NCBI GenBank assembly: GCA_016933315.1
Contig: JAFGBE010000050.1
Span: forward strand, 1-6,707
Direction: 5' to 3'
Length of the DNA stretch: 6,707 bases
Source of the DNA: Candidatus Auribacterota bacterium
GTDB taxonomy: Bacteria > Auribacterota > UBA6266
Below the pieces are notes generated by a model. It saw nothing but the letters and a program-made list of their open reading frames with translations, had not been told where the DNA came from and made no database searches. Shown piece after piece: positions 6,497 through 6,707 of this stretch. A program made the translations under genes and the position numbers. Every line of letters begins with the position of its first letter. The first letter of the stretch is position 1.

Positions 6497-6545
6497 TCAG
6501 CCTTCGCCGGAGCAGAATCTTCAATTGAAGATATGCTTCGGCTGA
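6497..6545. repeat. Long imperfect dyad with a perfect 16-bp palindrome, between tRNA-Asp and the GIY-YIG gene
   Basis: TCAGCC (6497-6502) pairs with GGCTGA (6540-6545), AGCA (6511-6514) with TGCT (6534-6537), and the centre ATCTTCAATTGAAGAT (6517-6532) is a perfect palindrome. The outer arm starts directly after the CCA of tRNA-Asp. No T-tract follows, so it is not a typical terminator. It could serve as a transcript-processing hairpin, a protein-binding site or the remnant of an insertion. Confidence 0.6.
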
Positions 6546-6560
6546 TTGGAGTTATGGGAC

Positions 6561-6707
6561 ATGCATTATGTATATATTTTGAGAAGCGAGCTTAATCCAA
6601 AACGTTTTTACATTGGTGAAACATTGGATTTGAACGCTCGGCTTAAAAAACATAATGAAGGAAGCTCAAAATATACGAAGAAATACCGCCCATGGAAAAT
6701 TGAGACA
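6561..6707 (+). CDS. GIY-YIG nuclease superfamily protein, N-terminal part (cut by the window edge)
   Basis: An ATG at 6561 with GGAG (6548-6551) 9 nt upstream opens a frame of 49 codons that is still open at the last base. It begins MHYVYILRSELNPKRFYIG, the hallmark of the superfamily: YVY corresponds to GIY and FYIG to YIG, separated by a short loop. NARLKKHNEG (25-34) holds the conserved Arg and His-Asn region, and KYTKKYRPWKI matches small single-domain members of the UPF0213/YhbQ type, usually about 80-100 residues. These are metal-dependent DNA nuclease folds whose cellular role is mostly unknown. The gene starts 64 bp after tRNA-Asp, and its upstream region is filled by a long dyad. 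Assignment to the superfamily is firm; the biological function is not. Confidence 0.9.
   Translation, partial: MHYVYILRSELNPKRFYIGETLDLNARLKKHNEGSSKYTKKYRPWKIET

Overview
The window looks like a bacterial chromosome segment of moderate GC, read with the standard genetic code (TAA, TAG and TGA all end genes). It carries Sec-type signal peptides, sigma70-like promoters, CCA-encoding tRNA genes and a carbohydrate-active secreted enzyme. The mix of a planctomycete/lentisphaera/omnitrophote-style secreted glycan protein family, multidomain GH26 and a tRNA-linked small GIY-YIG gene suggests a PVC or candidate-phylum bacterium. That assignment rests on recalled resemblance and is weak.

Layout: (1) positions 1-1053, plus strand, are the 3' part of a large aromatic-rich protein of unknown function, cut by the left edge. 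(2) 1055-2401, minus strand, is a pyrimidine-nucleoside (thymidine) phosphorylase that converges on gene 1 with a single base between the stop codons. (3) A 100-bp divergent intergenic region holds a near-consensus promoter (TTGACA, 17 bp, TATATT) and a good ribosome binding site for the plus-strand operon. (4) 2502-5438 encodes a secreted 978-residue protein: signal peptide, a beta-sandwich carbohydrate-binding-like module, then two divergent GH26 catalytic domains, each with its own acid/base and nucleophile glutamates. (5) 5435-6019, overlapping the previous stop by 4 bp, encodes a small secreted protein that is essentially a stand-alone copy of the N-terminal module of the GH26 protein. 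A rho-independent terminator closes this two-gene operon at 6041-6076. (6) 6077-6328 has no convincing gene but is rich in dyad symmetry. (7) tRNA-Val(TAC) and tRNA-Asp(GTC) follow at 6329-6404 and 6418-6496. (8) A long imperfect dyad containing a perfect 16-bp palindrome leads into a GIY-YIG nuclease-family gene cut by the right edge.

How it fits together: the operon at 2502-6019 is the most interesting part. It makes a double-headed beta-glycanase (mannan or mixed-linkage glucan are the family's usual substrates) together with a free partner carrying the same kind of binding module, both exported. The partial gene at the left edge may also act on extracellular glycans, but it is separated by the oppositely oriented nucleoside phosphorylase, which is ordinary nucleoside salvage and probably unrelated. 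The tRNA/GIY-YIG end is a separate unit with features that may reflect small mobile or decayed elements.
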